Numbered from the stretch's first letter, positions 7,407-17,313 are shown. The stretch is DNA of 64,000 bases from an uncultured Peptococcaceae bacterium (GCA_949743265.1 CATJSX010000079.1:1-64000), one strand, 5' to 3'. The notes: generated from the sequence alone by a model not told the origin. Made by a program: numbers and translations.

Positions 7407-10013
7407 TTAAATTCGTTCCATATCAAACCAGTTGAAACCAGCGCTAACATCAACTTTTAAGGGTACGTTTAGCTGTGCAGCGTTTTCCATACATTGTTTA
7501 ACGATTTTAATCAAAATGGCAATTTCATGTGGAGCCACTTCAAAGATCAATTCATCATGAACTTGCAGAAGCATTTTGGCTTTTAATCGACTCTTGGTCA
7601 AAGCCGTATCAATTTGAATCATAGCAACTTTGATAATATCGGCGGCAGAACCTTGAATTGGCGTATTAACAGCCGTACGTTCGGCAAAACTGCGCAAATT
7701 GAAATTTTTGCTGTTAATATCGCTAATCAAACGCCGACGACCAAACATCGTTGTAATATAACCGTCTTGGCGTACTTGCGCAATAGTTTGATCAATCCAT
7801 TGGCGTACACCGTGATATTTAGCAAAATAGCCGTCAATATACGTCTTGGCTTCTTTACGCGTAATTCCTAATTCTTTGCTCAGCCCGAAATCACTTTGTC
7901 CATAGATAATGCCAAAATTGACAGCTTTAGCATTGCGCCGTTGAATTTTGGTAACTTCGTCCATGGGCACGCCAAAAACCTCTGCTGCCGTTCTGGTGTG
8001 GATATCTTCATCACGGTTAAAGCTATCCACCAAAACGGTATCTTCACTCATATGGGCCATAATGCGCAATTCAATCTGCGAATAATCAGCTGCCAAAAAC
8101 AAATGTCCCGATTTGGAAGGTACAAAAGCGGTACGAATTTGTTTGCCAAGCTCTGTTTTCACTGGAATATTTTGCAAATTAGGCTCCGTACTACTCAAAC
8201 GTCCTGTAGCAGTAATGGTTTGATTAAAAGATGTATGCACCTTACTGGTTCGAGGATCGACAATATTGAGAAGTCCCTCAACATAAGTAGAGTTCAACTT
8301 ACTTAACTGACGATATTCCAAGATTTCTTTGACGATGGCGTGCTCTTCTGCTAAAGTATCCAATACTTCAGCATCGGTAGAATAGCCCGTTTTCGTTTTT
8401 TTGATAACTGGTAGTTTCAATTGTTCAAATAATACGATGCCTAGTTGTTTGGGCGAATTGAGGTTAAACTCGCTGCCCGCCAATTCATAAATATGTTCGG
8501 TAATTTCTTTAATACGCGCTGACAAATCATTGCCCATTTTTTCCAAATAGGCTATATCCAACCGCACCCCCTGAATTTCCATCGCTGCCAACACACGGCT
8601 TAAAGGCAACTCAATTTGAGCAAAAAGCGTCAATAATTCATATTGATCAATTAAAACACTCATAGGCTTCATTACCATTTCCAGACCTCTAATGCGTCCA
8701 AAAGCACGCTTTGGTTCTTCGCTGCTCAAGGTCATATTTAAATGGTCATAAAGCATTTTTTCCAGCGAGAGATCTTTAGCTTCCGGATTGAGTAAATAAG
8801 CGCACAACAAAGCGTCCCAAAACAGCCCTTTAATAACAATGCCTTCTTTCAAAAAACTACCATATAGTTTCTTGCTGTCATCAGTCAGTTTAAAAATTTG
8901 CTCGTTGACTAAATAGGGACGCAATATTTGCGCATAATCGCTGAAATTATGCTCACATTGAATCAAATAAGCGTTATGGTTAAAGCAAAGACTAATGGCA
9001 AGTACAGTATTGTCATAAATAGGCTTTTGATTCGTATCAACAATAATAGCCAACTCGTCAAAAGAATCGCCAGCTAAAATATGTTGCAACTGTTCCGGCG
9101 AAGTCAATTCCACACCGTCATCAGGCAAAGCCGTTAGTTCTTCTTTATGAATATCGGTCAAGTTTTTTAACAAACTGTTCAGTTCCAATTCTTTATATAA
9201 AGCAATCAATCCGTCTAAATCGGGCGCCTTGCATTTTAAGCCTTCCAAATCAAAAACAATAGGCACTTGAGTAAAAATAGTGGCTAATTCTTTGCTCATC
9301 AATGCTTGTTCTTTATGCTCAGCCAATTTTTCTCCCATTTTTTTGCCAGCAAAATCCTCTAAATGCTGATACAGATTTTCAATAGTACCATATTGATGCA
9401 AGAGTTTTAGCGCCGTTTTTTCACCAATACCCGGCACACCCGGAATATTATCAGAACTATCGCCCATCAATCCTTTTAAATCACAAATTTGCGCAGGCAC
9501 CAGTTGATATTCGCTTTGCAGCTTCGCTAAATCAAAGTCAACGACTTCGCTGATTCCCTTTTTAGTCAGATAAACACGCGTATGCGTATCCACTAGCTGT
9601 AAGCTGTCTTTATCACCTGTGACGACGATGCTTTCGATATTTTCTTTTTCAGCCCAACGCACCATCGTTCCAATAATGTCATCGCCTTCGTAGCCTTCCA
9701 TCTGATAAATAGGGATATTTAACTTATCTAATATCGCCTTAATCAAATCCATTTGCCCGCGCAGTTCCTCTGGCATTCCTTTACGATTAGCTTTATAATC
9801 AGCATATTGCTCATGACGAAAAACTTTGCGACTGATATCAAAAGCCACCGCAGCATAATCAGGTTTTTCCTGTTCCATTAAATTTAAAAGCATATGGGTA
9901 AAACCATAAACGGCATTGGTAATCACACCTTTGGAATTGCTCAGAAGCGGGATACCGTAAAATGCACGATGCGCCAAACTATTGCCATCAACTATAATCA
10001 ATTTTTTCATCAA
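7407..10013 (-). CDS. polA: DNA polymerase I
   Basis: The protein has 868 aa with an N-terminal 5'-3' exonuclease domain ([42 protein letters not shown]), a middle 3'-5' exonuclease-like domain and a C-terminal polymerase domain with motif [13 protein letters not shown], motif [15 protein letters not shown] and motif C VHDELIFE. In the middle domain the expected DxE reads VDTNQ, so proofreading is probably absent, as in Bacillus-type enzymes. It functions in Okazaki fragment maturation and gap repair. The start overlaps the stop of the upstream GIY-YIG gene by 4 bp. Confidence 0.96.
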   Translation of the reverse strand: MMKKLIIVDGNSLAHRAFYGIPLLSNSKGVITNAVYGFTHMLLNLMEQEKPDYAAVAFDISRKVFRHEQYADYKANRKGMPEELRGQMDLIKAILDKLNIPIYQMEGYEGDDIIGTMVRWAEKENIESIVVTGDKDSLQLVDTHTRVYLTKKGISEVVDFDLAKLQSEYQLVPAQICDLKGLMGDSSDNIPGVPGIGEKTALKLLHQYGTIENLYQHLEDFAGKKMGEKLAEHKEQALMSKELATIFTQVPIVFDLEGLKCKAPDLDGLIALYKELELNSLLKNLTDIHKEELTALPDDGVELTSPEQLQHILAGDSFDELAIIVDTNQKPIYDNTVLAISLCFNHNAYLIQCEHNFSDYAQILRPYLVNEQIFKLTDDSKKLYGSFLKEGIVIKGLFWDALLCAYLLNPEAKDLSLEKMLYDHLNMTLSSEEPKRAFGRIRGLEMVMKPMSVLIDQYELLTLFAQIELPLSRVLAAMEIQGVRLDIAYLEKMGNDLSARIKEITEHIYELAGSEFNLNSPKQLGIVLFEQLKLPVIKKTKTGYSTDAEVLDTLAEEHAIVKEILEYRQLSKLNSTYVEGLLNIVDPRTSKVHTSFNQTITATGRLSSTEPNLQNIPVKTELGKQIRTAFVPSKSGHLFLAADYSQIELRIMAHMSEDTVLVDSFNRDEDIHTRTAAEVFGVPMDEVTKIQRRNAKAVNFGIIYGQSDFGLSKELGITRKEAKTYIDGYFAKYHGVRQWIDQTIAQVRQDGYITTMFGRRRLISDINSKNFNLRSFAERTAVNTPIQGSAADIIKVAMIQIDTALTKSRLKAKMLLQVHDELIFEVAPHEIAILIKIVKQCMENAAQLNVPLKVDVSAGFNWFDMERI

Positions 10014-10387
10014 AAATCCTCCTCGTCAAATCCTGCTTTTTCTTCTAATAAGAGCAGTTTTTCCTCGCGTCTCCATTGCTTTAAATCATATTCTCGGCGC
10101 ATAGCCGCTTTTTTGGTGGCATATTTTTCCCAGTAAAGTAATTTTACCGGCAAGCGCGCGCGGGTATATTTTGCACCTTTTCCAGCATTGTGAACTTGTA
10201 TGCGTCTGACCAAATCATCAGTCCAACCAATATATAATGTATGATCACTACAAAGCAAAATATAAGTAAAATAAACCAATTTCGTCTTTATTCCTCTTTT
10301 CAACAAACCTCTAGTTAGTATTATACCATTATTCTGGTAAAATCCTACTACAAATTTCACCCAAAATAACGCTTCTTGATCAGTCAT
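10010..10387 (-). CDS. GIY-YIG nuclease-superfamily protein (YhbQ/UPF0213-like)
   Basis: The domain reads [20 protein letters not shown], followed by a conserved Arg pair ([20 protein letters not shown]), PVKLLYWE and a basic [13 protein letters not shown] helix, the usual single-domain GIY-YIG layout of bacterial UPF0213 proteins. Such proteins normally begin right at the GIY strand. Here the longest frame adds about 36 residues without a good ribosome-binding site, and a TTG at 10279 preceded by AGAGGA is a plausible true start. Function is unknown beyond probable DNA structure processing. The 4-bp overlap with polA suggests translational coupling. Confidence 0.8.
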   Translation of the reverse strand: MTDQEALFWVKFVVGFYQNNGIILTRGLLKRGIKTKLVYFTYILLCSDHTLYIGWTDDLVRRIQVHNAGKGAKYTRARLPVKLLYWEKYATKKAAMRREYDLKQWRREEKLLLLEEKAGFDEEDF

Positions 10388-10451
10388 TTTTTCTTTTTGA
10401 AGACGTTATAATGTAATACATCTTACTATCTGAAAGGAAATCAAATCGCTT

Positions 10452-11189
10452 ATGAATAATCCTGTAGCAGTTATTACTGACGCTTCCCGCAGCATTGGCT
10501 ATGCTGTCGCCTTAACACTAGCACAAAAAGGCTATTATCTAGCGCTTAACTATCCTGAGCGACCGCAAAACACAACTGAAATAGAAACCATTAGTCATGC
10601 TCACCATGTGCGCATAAAAATCTACCAAGCCGATTTGACCAATTATCGCCAATGTGAAATGACAGTACAGCAAATTACCAACGATTTTGGCACTATCAAC
10701 GCGCTAGTCAATAATGCCGGTCAAACCAAAGATAATCTGCTTCTTAATATGCCCGCCAACGATTTTGATGACGTCATTAACGCCAATCTAAAAAGTACGT
10801 TCAATATGTGCAAAACCGTCAGTCATATTATGCTGGCTAACAAAGAAGGCGCTATAGTCAACATCAGCTCGTCGACCGCCGTTTATGGCAATGCTGGTCA
10901 AAGTAATTATGCCGCCGCCAAAGCAGGTATTATCGGACTAAGCAAATCCATCGCCAAGGAATTAGGTCCTTATAACATTCGTGTCAACGTGGTAGCGCCG
11001 GGCTTTATCCAAAATCATAAACTGCGCAATCTTAAAAAAGAGCACCAAGAAACGATAATTGACCGCACCTCCTTACGACGTACAGGCGAGGCAAAAGAAG
11101 TTGCCAATGCGGTAGCTTTTCTACTTTCCAATGACGCTTCCTTTATCACCGGTCAAGTATTGCACGTCGACGGCGGTCTGCAAATTTAG
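10452..11189 (+). CDS. SDR family oxidoreductase, FabG-like, with altered NAD(P)-binding glycines
   Basis: This is a 245-aa classical short-chain dehydrogenase/reductase. The catalytic Ser lies in NISSSTAVYG and the Tyr-Lys pair in YAAAK, and LVNNAG and VAPGFI are present. The C-terminal GQVLHVDGG is typical of 3-oxoacyl-ACP reductases. The cofactor loop, normally TGxSRGIG, reads TDASRSIGYA: two glycines are replaced by Asp and Ser, each a one-base change from Gly. Cofactor binding may therefore be altered. No fatty-acid synthesis genes are nearby, so this is probably an accessory reductase. It is monocistronic, followed by a strong bidirectional terminator. Confidence 0.85.
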   Translation: MNNPVAVITDASRSIGYAVALTLAQKGYYLALNYPERPQNTTEIETISHAHHVRIKIYQADLTNYRQCEMTVQQITNDFGTINALVNNAGQTKDNLLLNMPANDFDDVINANLKSTFNMCKTVSHIMLANKEGAIVNISSSTAVYGNAGQSNYAAAKAGIIGLSKSIAKELGPYNIRVNVVAPGFIQNHKLRNLKKEHQETIIDRTSLRRTGEAKEVANAVAFLLSNDASFITGQVLHVDGGLQI

Positions 11190-11220
11190 AAATGAGGCTT
11201 TGAAATAGACTTATCCAAAT

Positions 11221-11267
11221 AAAAATCCTTTTAGCTAATCATTTGTTGATTTGCTAAAAGGATTTTT
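11221..11267. terminator. Bidirectional terminator
   Basis: AAAAATCCTTTTAGC (11221-11235) and GCTAAAAGGATTTTT (11253-11267) are perfect inverted arms with A/T-runs on both sides. It serves the SDR gene and the convergent nucleotidyltransferase fragment. Confidence 0.85.
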
Positions 11268-11271
11268 GACA

Positions 11272-11490
11272 TTATAGGTTAATGTTTGCACATAATTTTT
11301 CTGTTTCATGGCAAAGCTCTCGTAATATTTGCGCTGAAATGACAGGATTAGATAAAGCATTATCAAAAATATCAATATCAGAGTTGTTGCTCTTACTTCC
11401 AGTTGCTCTTGAGCCGCTCAAAACGATTGCGAGTATGAACGGGCAGTTGCCGTAAGTTGACGTTATCTTTTCCAAAATGCTTTGTAACAT
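11272..11490 (-). CDS. Short nucleotidyltransferase-domain protein, probably truncated
   Basis: The 72-aa product contains the nucleotidyltransferase signature GSRATGSKSNNSDIDIF, with the first two catalytic Asp residues in SDIDI. Polymerase-beta-like MNT/KNT proteins are longer and need a third Asp on a later strand. Here the frame ends about 25 residues after the signature, close to a terminator. AGGAGAG lies 8 bp before the ATG, so initiation signals are intact. It is either a decayed resistance- or MNT-type gene or a deletion remnant. No HEPN partner is adjacent. Confidence 0.6.
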   Translation of the reverse strand: MLQSILEKITSTYGNCPFILAIVLSGSRATGSKSNNSDIDIFDNALSNPVISAQILRELCHETEKLCANINL

Positions 11491-11679
11491 ATACTTATAC
11501 TCTCCTGTTGTCTTTTCGACAATTATCGTTTGCTGTGCGTTGCGCTTATTTTATTGAATCATACCATATGCATTCTGTTGCTTTGAAAAAAATTCCTGCG
11601 AAACGTAACGCTGATTCGATAGAAATTTTTTCTCGTCAACCAATAATTCGCCCAAAGCGAATAAACTTAATAGCTGGTA

Positions 11680-12534
11680 TCAAGATTTGGTCATAATAAA
11701 AAAAGCTATTGCGATAGCGTTTGGTCCTACGTGTGTTCCTATAGTTGCGCCAACAGAGCACATTGGCAATTCATCATGATAGTCATGCCACAAGGCTTCA
11801 CTATCTTGAATATATTTCTTTAACGAACTATCTTCTAATCCCGTATAGCCTAAACAAAAAGGTTTATTAAAATCAATGCCGCCGGCCTTATCAATTTCTT
11901 GCGACAAAAAATGATTACCATTACGAGCGCCTCTTACTTTTCCCAGCATAATAACTTCACCATCGCTAATGGCTACAATCGGTTTTATCGACAGTATGCC
12001 GCCAACAAAAGCAGTTGTTTTAGAAATTCTGCCTCCCTTTTGTAAATATTCCAATGTATCAAGCAGCCCCAATGTACAAATCTGTTTTTTTGACGCTTCC
12101 AATGCAACAATAATATTTTCCAACGCCATACCGCTATCAATCAATTGCAGCGCATAAGTCACCAATATTTGTTCCCCTATGGTGGCGTTTAAACTATCAA
12201 TAACAAATACATCGCCCTCAAAACGCTGAGCGGCTAAAACAGCGCTCTGATAAGTACCAGAAAGCTTGCTGGAAACTGTTATCACAATGACTTTTTCACC
12301 AGCGCTGACAGCTTTTTCATAAGCTTCTTCAAAAACAAGCGGCGCTATCAAACTCGTAACTGGCAAAACATCGCTTTGCAGCAATTTTTCGTAAAATTCA
12401 TGATGATTGATGGTTACGCCATCAAGATATTCCTCATCACCAAAATTGATGCGCATAGGCAAAACCGTAATATTTTCTCGAAAAGGCGCGGTGATATCCG
12501 CTGTAGAATCAGTAATAATTCGTATTTTTTCCAT
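11680..12534 (-). CDS. DegV family fatty acid-binding protein
   Basis: The protein has 284 aa beginning KIRIITDSTADI, with the family's VLPMRINFGDEEYLDG region, SSKLSGTYQSA, and the middle LLDTLEYLQKGGRISKTTAF motif. Family members (FakB-type) bind a fatty acid between two lobes and present it to the FakA kinase. No FakA homologue is nearby, so the ligand and partner are not shown. The C-terminal GATIGTHVGPNAIAIAF matches the family signature. Length is normal. It appears monocistronic. Confidence 0.92.
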   Translation of the reverse strand: MEKIRIITDSTADITAPFRENITVLPMRINFGDEEYLDGVTINHHEFYEKLLQSDVLPVTSLIAPLVFEEAYEKAVSAGEKVIVITVSSKLSGTYQSAVLAAQRFEGDVFVIDSLNATIGEQILVTYALQLIDSGMALENIIVALEASKKQICTLGLLDTLEYLQKGGRISKTTAFVGGILSIKPIVAISDGEVIMLGKVRGARNGNHFLSQEIDKAGGIDFNKPFCLGYTGLEDSSLKKYIQDSEALWHDYHDELPMCSVGATIGTHVGPNAIAIAFFIMTKS

Positions 12535-12824
12535 AAGTATTCATTCCTTCCAAATAATGTTCAGCGCTACTGCTATAGAGTTGATATAACGTCATATGTC
12601 TCACACTGTTAAGCAAAGCACATAATTTTATCATGAAATCTTATACCGAAACGCTTTATTGACTCAATTTCAGCGCGGGTTTACGCTTTAAGTTGTGCAT
12701 ATTTTATTGCCCAGCTGAAACATTTGATAGCTATACCTTGAATATTTTTTTATAGTTTGATGAACGCTTTCTTGCATAGGTCAAATTTGCTGCCATGTTT
12801 CTGACGAAAACTCTACCATATTTT
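12535..12824. other. 290-bp gap with no supported gene
   Basis: The stretch between degV and marR holds the start region of degV and short AT-rich sequence. A minus-strand open frame of about 30 codons just after marR has no recognisable similarity and no start signal. I see no RNA gene or strong terminator here. Confidence 0.4.
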
Positions 12825-13283
12825 TCAGTCATTTTCTTCATAATTGTTCAAGTATTGGGTAAGATTGGCAAGGATTAACGCCATTGCCTCTAAAAAAACA
12901 ACACGCTGCTCATCGGAAAGACCATTGCTCCCATTTAATAAGACTTCCTCGATTCGTTCATCCATTTTTTTTGCCAATACCTTGCCGCTGTCAGTCAAAT
13001 AATGCAAGGTACGGTAAGACCGCTTGTTTTGACTTTGATCGCTATATACTAAATTTTTAGCTGTCAGTTGATTCAGACTCCGTGAAATAGCAGCTTTATC
13101 TTCACGACAAAGTTCAGTTAATTGTGTTGAAGTCAGTCCTTCGCTGTGCTGCCCAAGATAATACAAACACATCGTATGGTTCGCTCTCAGTCCAAATTGC
13201 TTCATTTCTACATCTTTCAATTTTTGCAGACAACGGTTAAGCGTCATAATAGAATTGACAAAGGATTCAAATCGGTTATTCAT
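12825..13283 (-). CDS. MarR family transcriptional regulator
   Basis: The 152-aa winged-helix regulator has the MarR helical N-terminus, the DNA-binding region GLTSTQLTELCREDKAAISRSLNQL (residues about 47-71) and a wing (SDQSQNKRSYRTLHYLTDSG). The C-terminal helices supply the dimer interface. Its own promoter, immediately upstream, contains two identical-arm palindromes (see 13303-13356), so it is very probably autoregulated. No transporter or enzyme sits in the same transcript; other targets would lie elsewhere. The ligand is unknown. Confidence 0.9.
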   Translation of the reverse strand: MNNRFESFVNSIMTLNRCLQKLKDVEMKQFGLRANHTMCLYYLGQHSEGLTSTQLTELCREDKAAISRSLNQLTAKNLVYSDQSQNKRSYRTLHYLTDSGKVLAKKMDERIEEVLLNGSNGLSDEQRVVFLEAMALILANLTQYLNNYEEND

Positions 13284-13302
13284 TCATTCACTCACTCCCA
13301 AG

Positions 13303-13356
13303 ATGTTGATTTTTCAACATTTGTAGTATATCATAATGATGTTGAAAATTCAACAT
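13303..13356 (-). promoter_or_regulatory. marR promoter with two MarR-type operators
   Basis: Two perfect palindromes ATGTTGA-N4-TCAACAT occupy 13303-13320 and 13339-13356, 36 bp apart start to start. On the minus strand a promoter lies within them: -35 TTGAAT (13353-13348), 17-bp spacer, -10 TATACT (13330-13325). One operator overlaps -35 and the other lies just downstream of -10, a layout suited to repression by a dimeric MarR protein. Confidence 0.75.
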
Positions 13357-13460
13357 CTTTTTGGCAATAGCTAGCGTCAAAAACCGTATTGCTTGCTAAA
13401 CACTATTTTTTACACTCATGAGTCTATAGCTCTAATTCTTATTAGAAATCATTTAAGCAA

Positions 13461-14015
13461 TCAGCTGCCATGCTGTTTTTCAGCAAAAAATTCCTCACGC
13501 CCCCGATACTCGCTCTTGATAATTTCAAACATTTCCTCTGGAGTCTCTGCACAGCCCTTTTGTAACCATAATTTTATAATCTTTGTTAAACCGCTTTTGA
13601 AAAATTCCATATGATACTCAATAAAATTACCCTCAAAATGTTTTTTAGCAAGACTATCGTCATATTGCAAAATTTTGTGCTTTTCATCATAGCCTAATTT
13701 GAAGTAAGTGCGGTAAAATATTTGATTTTGTTCTATATGTTGAAATAGTGCTAAATAATTGTTGGAATTATAGCCTTGTGCCATTTCATCTTTATACAAT
13801 TCCACAACTTCATTTTCTAGCTTTTCTCTTATCGTATCCGCCAATTCATATATATCGGCATAGTTTGCATAAAAGGTGCTGCGATTCAAATTTGTTTTTT
13901 TACAAATCTCAGACACACTGATTTGGTGCAATTCTTTGGTTTGAAGAAACTCTAAAAATGCTCGTTCTATTTTCTGCACAGATTGGCGCTTGCGTTTATT
14001 ATTTTTAGTATTCAT
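13461..14015 (-). CDS. TetR/AcrR family regulator
   Basis: The N-terminal HTH reads FLQTKELHQISVSEICKKTNLNR then STFYANYADIYEL (residues about 21-60), the TetR pattern. The 184-aa length and the C-terminal region (FIEYHMEFFKSGLTKIIKLWLQKGC) resemble the TetR_C family found in Firmicutes regulators of membrane proteins. It is divergent from the small membrane genes at 14134-15305, which it probably controls through the shared 118-bp intergenic region. The effector is unknown. Confidence 0.9.
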   Translation of the reverse strand: MNTKNNKRKRQSVQKIERAFLEFLQTKELHQISVSEICKKTNLNRSTFYANYADIYELADTIREKLENEVVELYKDEMAQGYNSNNYLALFQHIEQNQIFYRTYFKLGYDEKHKILQYDDSLAKKHFEGNFIEYHMEFFKSGLTKIIKLWLQKGCAETPEEMFEIIKSEYRGREEFFAEKQHGS

Positions 14016-14133
14016 AAAAAATCCCCTTTATTCCAACATTTATACCGATATTGTTGATTACTTTTGTTTGACAAATTTATTATACTATACTCATCATAAA
14101 CAAACAATTATTGCGTGCAAAGGGAGACAGAGC

Positions 14134-14226
14134 ATGATGAAGAAAATTTATTCTACAGCAATACTTATAGGTGTAGCAGGCAAGTATACTGTTTGCTTTG
14201 GGAAGAAACTATTGGTTGCTAAATAA
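14134..14226 (+). CDS. Small 30-aa hydrophobic peptide gene, possible remnant
   Basis: ATG at 14134 (or 14137) is preceded by GGGAGA at a good distance. The predicted peptide starts MMKKIYSTAILIGVAGKY and ends basic, with a short hydrophobic stretch. It lies 15 bp before the next gene. It could be a real small peptide, a leader, or the stub of a deleted oxidoreductase-type gene. I do not recognise it. Confidence 0.35.
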   Translation: MMKKIYSTAILIGVAGKYTVCFGKKLLVAK

Positions 14227-14241
14227 AGGAGGAAAATTCTA

Positions 14242-14613
14242 ATGAAGAAAAGCAGTTTTGTTGCCATGCTTATGGGAACAGTAAGCGGCGTACTATTTGC
14301 ACTTGGGATGTGTATGACACTTATTCCCGAATGGGAAGCCTTTCAACCGGGGATTATATTTGGTTGTGTGGGGGTTTTGCTTGGAGTAATTACTTTAATC
14401 GTATGGCGGAAAATGGCACATAAACAGCCGATTCACTTTTCTGGTAAAAGCATTCTTACTGGTGCAGTGGGCATCATTGGCGCTTTAGCCTTAGGCATAG
14501 GCATGTGTTTCTGTATGGTATGGAGTAAAATGGTTATTGGCATCGTCATCGGTTTAGTTGGCATTGTCGTTCTGCTTTCTTTAATCCCTTTGGTAAAAGG
14601 GCTAACTGATTGA
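14242..14613 (+). CDS. Four-TM membrane protein of unknown function
   Basis: The 123-aa protein has four hydrophobic, Gly-rich helices (LMGTVSGVLFALGMC; FGCVGVLLGVITLIVW; LTGAVGIIGALALGIGMC; VIGIVIGLVGIVVLLSL). GGAGG lies 8 bp before the start. The downstream gene starts within its stop codon. It is probably regulated by the divergent TetR protein. No family could be named with confidence. Confidence 0.75.
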   Translation: MKKSSFVAMLMGTVSGVLFALGMCMTLIPEWEAFQPGIIFGCVGVLLGVITLIVWRKMAHKQPIHFSGKSILTGAVGIIGALALGIGMCFCMVWSKMVIGIVIGLVGIVVLLSLIPLVKGLTD

Positions 14614-15305
14614 ACATCAAACAAATTATTCTTGATAGAGTTGAATATACAGAAATAGGAAAAAAGCTTATCAATGAACAGCGTTCACGGCTTATTTTAT
14701 TTGCTGTATTCAGCTTTCTTCTTAATTTTTTGTATGCCGTTTACAATGGCGCACTTGGTATAATCAACCAATCTATATGGTTCGTAACCCTATGCGCTTA
14801 CTATGTGATTTTAAGCACTATGCGTTTGTCTGCCGTTTTATGTGAACGACAACACCGAAATACATCTTCCAAGAAAATAGCATATTTTGTGATGAAATTA
14901 TGCGGCGCGCTCTTCGTCCTGTTAAGTTTTGTCTTAGCAGGAGTAATCTATATCAGCCAATCGCGAAATATTGCCACAAAACACGACGAAATCGTCATGA
15001 TTACCATTGCCACCTACGTCTTTTATAAAATAACCCTGACAATTATCAAAGCCATAAAACAGCGCAAAGACGCCTCGCCGCTGCTTCATGTTATTCGTTG
15101 TATTGGCTATGCAGAAGTTTTAGCGTCTGTCTTGACTTTGCAACGTTCTATGCTCATCTCTTTTGGTGAAATGAACAATGCAGATATTCGCACAATGAAT
15201 TTATTAACTGGAAGTGCTGTTTGTTTATTGATACTGACACTTGGCGTTGCGTTGATAATAAAAACAGTTGCCGAAAGTAAAAATAATGCACCATCGACGT
15301 TATGA
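14610..15305 (+). CDS. Polytopic membrane protein of unknown function
   Basis: The 231-aa protein has about six hydrophobic segments (for example LILFAVFSFLLNFLYAVY, LFVLLSFVLAGVIYI, LLTGSAVCLLILTLGVALII). It probably starts at TTG 14610, overlapping the stop of the preceding membrane gene by four bases, so translation is likely coupled. It forms a TetR-controlled pair with that gene. No catalytic motif is visible. Confidence 0.75.
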   Translation: MNIKQIILDRVEYTEIGKKLINEQRSRLILFAVFSFLLNFLYAVYNGALGIINQSIWFVTLCAYYVILSTMRLSAVLCERQHRNTSSKKIAYFVMKLCGALFVLLSFVLAGVIYISQSRNIATKHDEIVMITIATYVFYKITLTIIKAIKQRKDASPLLHVIRCIGYAEVLASVLTLQRSMLISFGEMNNADIRTMNLLTGSAVCLLILTLGVALIIKTVAESKNNAPSTL

Positions 15306-15428
15306 AACGCAATTAAATGCTTATAGCATTATCTTTCTTGCGTTCATAAACCAGCATTGTTTTACACGAACCCAGATTATAGTTATTGGCAAAAATTACC
15401 CAATAAACTTCCTTTGAAGTCATAAATA

Positions 15429-15483
15429 CTAAAAACCCTAGTAAAATATTTGGCGTTAAAGCCGCATTTTACTAGGGTTTTAG
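15429..15483 (+). terminator. Terminator after the membrane-protein pair
   Basis: CTAAAAACCCTAGTAAAAT (15429-15447) pairs with ATTTTACTAGGGTTTTAG (15466-15483). A small GGC/GCC hairpin lies in the loop. It is the main content of the 15306-15587 gap and may act for both strands. Confidence 0.75.
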
Positions 15484-15587
15484 TGTTCATTAGTTATTTT
15501 AACGTATTATAGTCTGCTGTAAACTTACCTTGTATACCAACTGCTAAATGAAAATCTGTCAATCATCTTTCAAAGATAATCTCTTTG

Positions 15588-17264
15588 CTATTTAAAGGGC
15601 CAAAATTGAATGCCTCCTTGAATAAAGGAAACATTATCATAGCCAGCTTGATTCAAAATCAACTGACCTTCAAAACCTCTGGTACTGAGAATACAAAAGA
15701 CAACAATTTCTTTATCCTTCGGCAATTCATGTGCCCTCGCCCGCAATTCTTCGATAGGAATATGCATTTGATGATCAGCAGGCAAAGCTTTTTGTGCTCG
15801 TTCATGAGCTGTACGCAAATCAAGGAAAAGCACATTATCATCATGAAGTTTAGTTTGTGCTTCTTGAAAACGAATACTGTGTGCTTTACCATCAATCGTA
15901 TTTTTCAAAACATTAGCTGCTACGATTAAATTATCCATCGCTGATGAAAATGGCGGTGCATAAGCCAAATCAATATTAGAAAGCTGTTCAGCAGTTACGC
16001 CAAAGCTCATAGCCGCAGCCATCGTGTCAATTCGTTTATCTACTTTACCTGGACCTACGATTTGTACGCCCAAAATTTTGCCAGTTTTACGATCAGCCAT
16101 CAAGCGAGTCATAATCAGTTTTTTACCCGGCATAAAATGGGTAATATCTGGTCCCGGCACAACACAAGTAACGACATCATAGCCTAAACGAAGTGCATCT
16201 TTTTCGCTGATACCTACTTTGCCTGCACTCCAATCAAACATTTTAACGACAGAAGTGCCCAGAACGCCAGGAAATTTATCCTGTGCCCCAGTAACGTTGT
16301 TGCCAATGATACGACCATGTTTATTGGCAGTGGAACCCATCGGTGCAAAGATACGTTCACCGCTGACGATATTCGTACACATCACACAGTCGCCGCCAGC
16401 ATAAATATCAGGATCGCTGGTTTGCAGATACTCATTGACAATAATCGCCTTATCGACTTCCAAACCGGCTTCTTGCGCTAATTTAACGCTTGGTCTAACG
16501 CCAGCAGAAACCAATACCATCTGAGCTTCAAAATTTCCTTTGTTTGTCTGAACGCCGGTAACTTTACCTTCATTGTCCACAAGAATTTTTTCCACTTTAG
16601 TGTCTAAAACAAAATTTAGATCTTCGCTTTCTAAATAATTTTGGAATACAAGCGCCATTTCTTCGTCAAGCATTTGGGGAAAAATCCATGGCTGCATTTC
16701 GATGACGGTGACATCGATACCCCAGTTAGCATAGGCCTCTGCCGTCTCCATACCAATTAAACCGGCACCAATAACGATTGCTTTTTCAACGCCTTCTGTT
16801 TTGATATATTCCTGCATATCGACAGCGTCTTTTGGCGTTTTCATGGTGAATACGCCCTGTGCGTCAATATTATCAATAGGCGGTTTGAAGTTATCAGCAC
16901 CAGTCGCCAACACTAACTTGTCATAAGGCAAATTTCTAACTTCTTTCGTTCCTACATTGACAATTTCCACTGTTTTTTGTGTCCGATCAATTTTAGTAGC
17001 TTCCCAGCCAAGGAGCGTATCAATATCTTTAGTCGCTTTCATAAATTCCGGTGTTCTGACAGCTTCCCAAGAAGTCGTCATTAAATCATTCAATTCTTTG
17101 ACGGTAGCCCCTACAAAATAAGGCAAACCACAGCCGCCGTAAGAAATCCATTCCCCTTTTTCTACCAATGTAACTTGAGCATTAGGGTTACATCTTTTAG
17201 CTCTGGCTGCCGCTTTGGGACCTGCTGCAACCCCACCGATTACTACTACTTTTAATTCTGACAT
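15588..17264 (-). CDS. CoA-disulfide/persulfide reductase with C-terminal rhodanese domain
   Basis: The protein has 558 aa. An N-terminal FAD domain (VVIGGVAAGPKAAARAKR) carries the redox-active Cys in SYGGCGLPYF (about residue 45). An NAD-binding motif AIVIGAGLIGMETAEAYA lies near 165, with a dimerisation domain after it. The last about 100 residues are a rhodanese domain with active-site loop CILSTRG. Such CoADR-Rhd fusions reduce CoA-disulfides, CoA-persulfides or polysulfide with NAD(P)H. A role in sulfane sulfur handling fits the nearby dsr locus but is inferred. A TetR gene lies 132 bp upstream on the same strand. Confidence 0.9.
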   Translation of the reverse strand: MSELKVVVIGGVAAGPKAAARAKRCNPNAQVTLVEKGEWISYGGCGLPYFVGATVKELNDLMTTSWEAVRTPEFMKATKDIDTLLGWEATKIDRTQKTVEIVNVGTKEVRNLPYDKLVLATGADNFKPPIDNIDAQGVFTMKTPKDAVDMQEYIKTEGVEKAIVIGAGLIGMETAEAYANWGIDVTVIEMQPWIFPQMLDEEMALVFQNYLESEDLNFVLDTKVEKILVDNEGKVTGVQTNKGNFEAQMVLVSAGVRPSVKLAQEAGLEVDKAIIVNEYLQTSDPDIYAGGDCVMCTNIVSGERIFAPMGSTANKHGRIIGNNVTGAQDKFPGVLGTSVVKMFDWSAGKVGISEKDALRLGYDVVTCVVPGPDITHFMPGKKLIMTRLMADRKTGKILGVQIVGPGKVDKRIDTMAAAMSFGVTAEQLSNIDLAYAPPFSSAMDNLIVAANVLKNTIDGKAHSIRFQEAQTKLHDDNVLFLDLRTAHERAQKALPADHQMHIPIEELRARAHELPKDKEIVVFCILSTRGFEGQLILNQAGYDNVSFIQGGIQFWPFK

Positions 17265-17313
17265 TCTCTCATCATCTCCTTAAAATTGTAAACAGCTGTC
17301 GCTTCTTATCTTG

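Noticed and set aside
12535-12824. Degraded gene between degV and marR
   Set aside because: A short minus-strand frame of about 30 codons after marR has no recognisable similarity.
15585-15929. Plus-strand open frame antisense to the rhodanese domain
   Set aside because: It is a shadow of the minus-strand gene; no start signal or domain.
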